Positions 63,900 through 64,000 of a stretch of DNA of 64,000 bases are shown here, piece after piece (the stretch's first letter is position 1; every line of letters begins with the position of its first letter). The notes under the pieces are model-generated. The model was not told the origin of the DNA. It ran no database searches and saw only the letters and a list, made by a program, of their open reading frames with translations. The DNA is from an uncultured Anaeromusa sp. (GTDB lineage: Bacteria > Bacillota > Negativicutes > Anaeromusales > Anaeromusaceae): the NCBI RefSeq assembly GCF_963668665.1, contig NZ_OY764902.1, positions 842,001 to 906,000 on the forward strand, given 5' to 3'. The translations under genes and the position numbers were made by a program.

Positions 63900-64000
63900 T
63901 TAAAAATCTTTCATTGTTCCATTGTTTACAATTACACAATTTCGACCGTTTTTCTTTCCTCTATACAACGCAATATCCGCGTAATTCATGACCGCATCAA
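63900..64000 (-). CDS. C-terminus of a GGDEF (diguanylate cyclase) protein, cut by window edge
   Basis: The frame is open from base 64,000 to a TAA at 63,902-63,900. It reads AVMNYADIALYRGKKNGRNC followed by VIVNNGTMKDF. The pattern A-D-x-A-L-Y-x-x-K-x-x-G-R-N is the conserved last helix and strand of GGDEF domains, which make cyclic di-GMP. The catalytic GGDEF motif lies outside the window, so activity and other domains cannot be judged. Confidence 0.85.
   Translation of the reverse strand, partial: DAVMNYADIALYRGKKNGRNCVIVNNGTMKDF

Overview
The window is a stretch of a chromosome from an anaerobic, low-to-mid GC Bacillota, most probably a Negativicutes (Sporomusa/Anaeromusa-like) bacterium. 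The pointers are strong AGGAGG ribosome sites, SepF, an [FeFe]-hydrogenase maturase (HydG) with its TM1266-type partner, type IV pilus genes and a diguanylate cyclase end. The genus is an inference.

Host left arm (1-14.7 kb): a partial dipeptide epimerase, ridA-ilvA, sepF, typA, an MBL/beta-CASP hydrolase, murB, a TIM-barrel endonuclease-IV-like protein and trmL, all on the minus strand. Then come the plus-strand hydrogenase maturation pair (TM1266 family, hydG) behind a structured leader, and a minus-strand type IV pilus operon pilB-pilT-pilC-pilin. Host right arm (57.4-64 kb): the 5' part of pilB, aroE, nagA-crr (amino-sugar use), a SIMPL-domain secreted protein, pfkA, a 56-residue protein with a structured leader, a candidate non-coding RNA, a small hypothetical protein and the C-terminus of a GGDEF protein.

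The central feature is a complete ~42.7 kb prophage (14,717-57,390) inserted by a large serine integrase into the Walker A codons of pilB. An 8-bp core (CCGGTCGG) is present at both ends. Joining the two host flanks across it rebuilds an uninterrupted P-loop ([10 protein letters not shown]) and a ~410-residue PilB/GspE ATPase. Lysogeny should therefore switch off pilus assembly and cut pilT-pilC-pilin from their promoter, and precise excision should restore everything. This parallels the comK prophages of Listeria.

The phage is a mosaic. The head is lambda-like (small and GpA-type large terminase, gpW, lambda portal, a protease-capsid fusion with an internal start). The tail is P2-like and contractile (sheath, tube, gpE/E' with a -1 frameshift at GGGAAAG, tape measure, X, split D, V, W, U, J, I, collar fibre, large fibre). 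Lysis genes and two accessory (moron) cassettes sit at the left end. The right half holds a replication/recombination block: primase-helicase, DEAD helicase, DUF669-like protein, Sak4-like ATPase, SbcC-like ATPase, RusA and an iteron-like candidate origin. Control comes from a divergent repressor/Cro pair with four shared operators and an ImmA-like metallopeptidase, a switch of the ICEBs1 ImmR/ImmA kind. A plus-strand gene for a membrane-anchored protein of unknown function lies antisense to the early lytic transcript. About ten small genes were found by reading translation starts directly.
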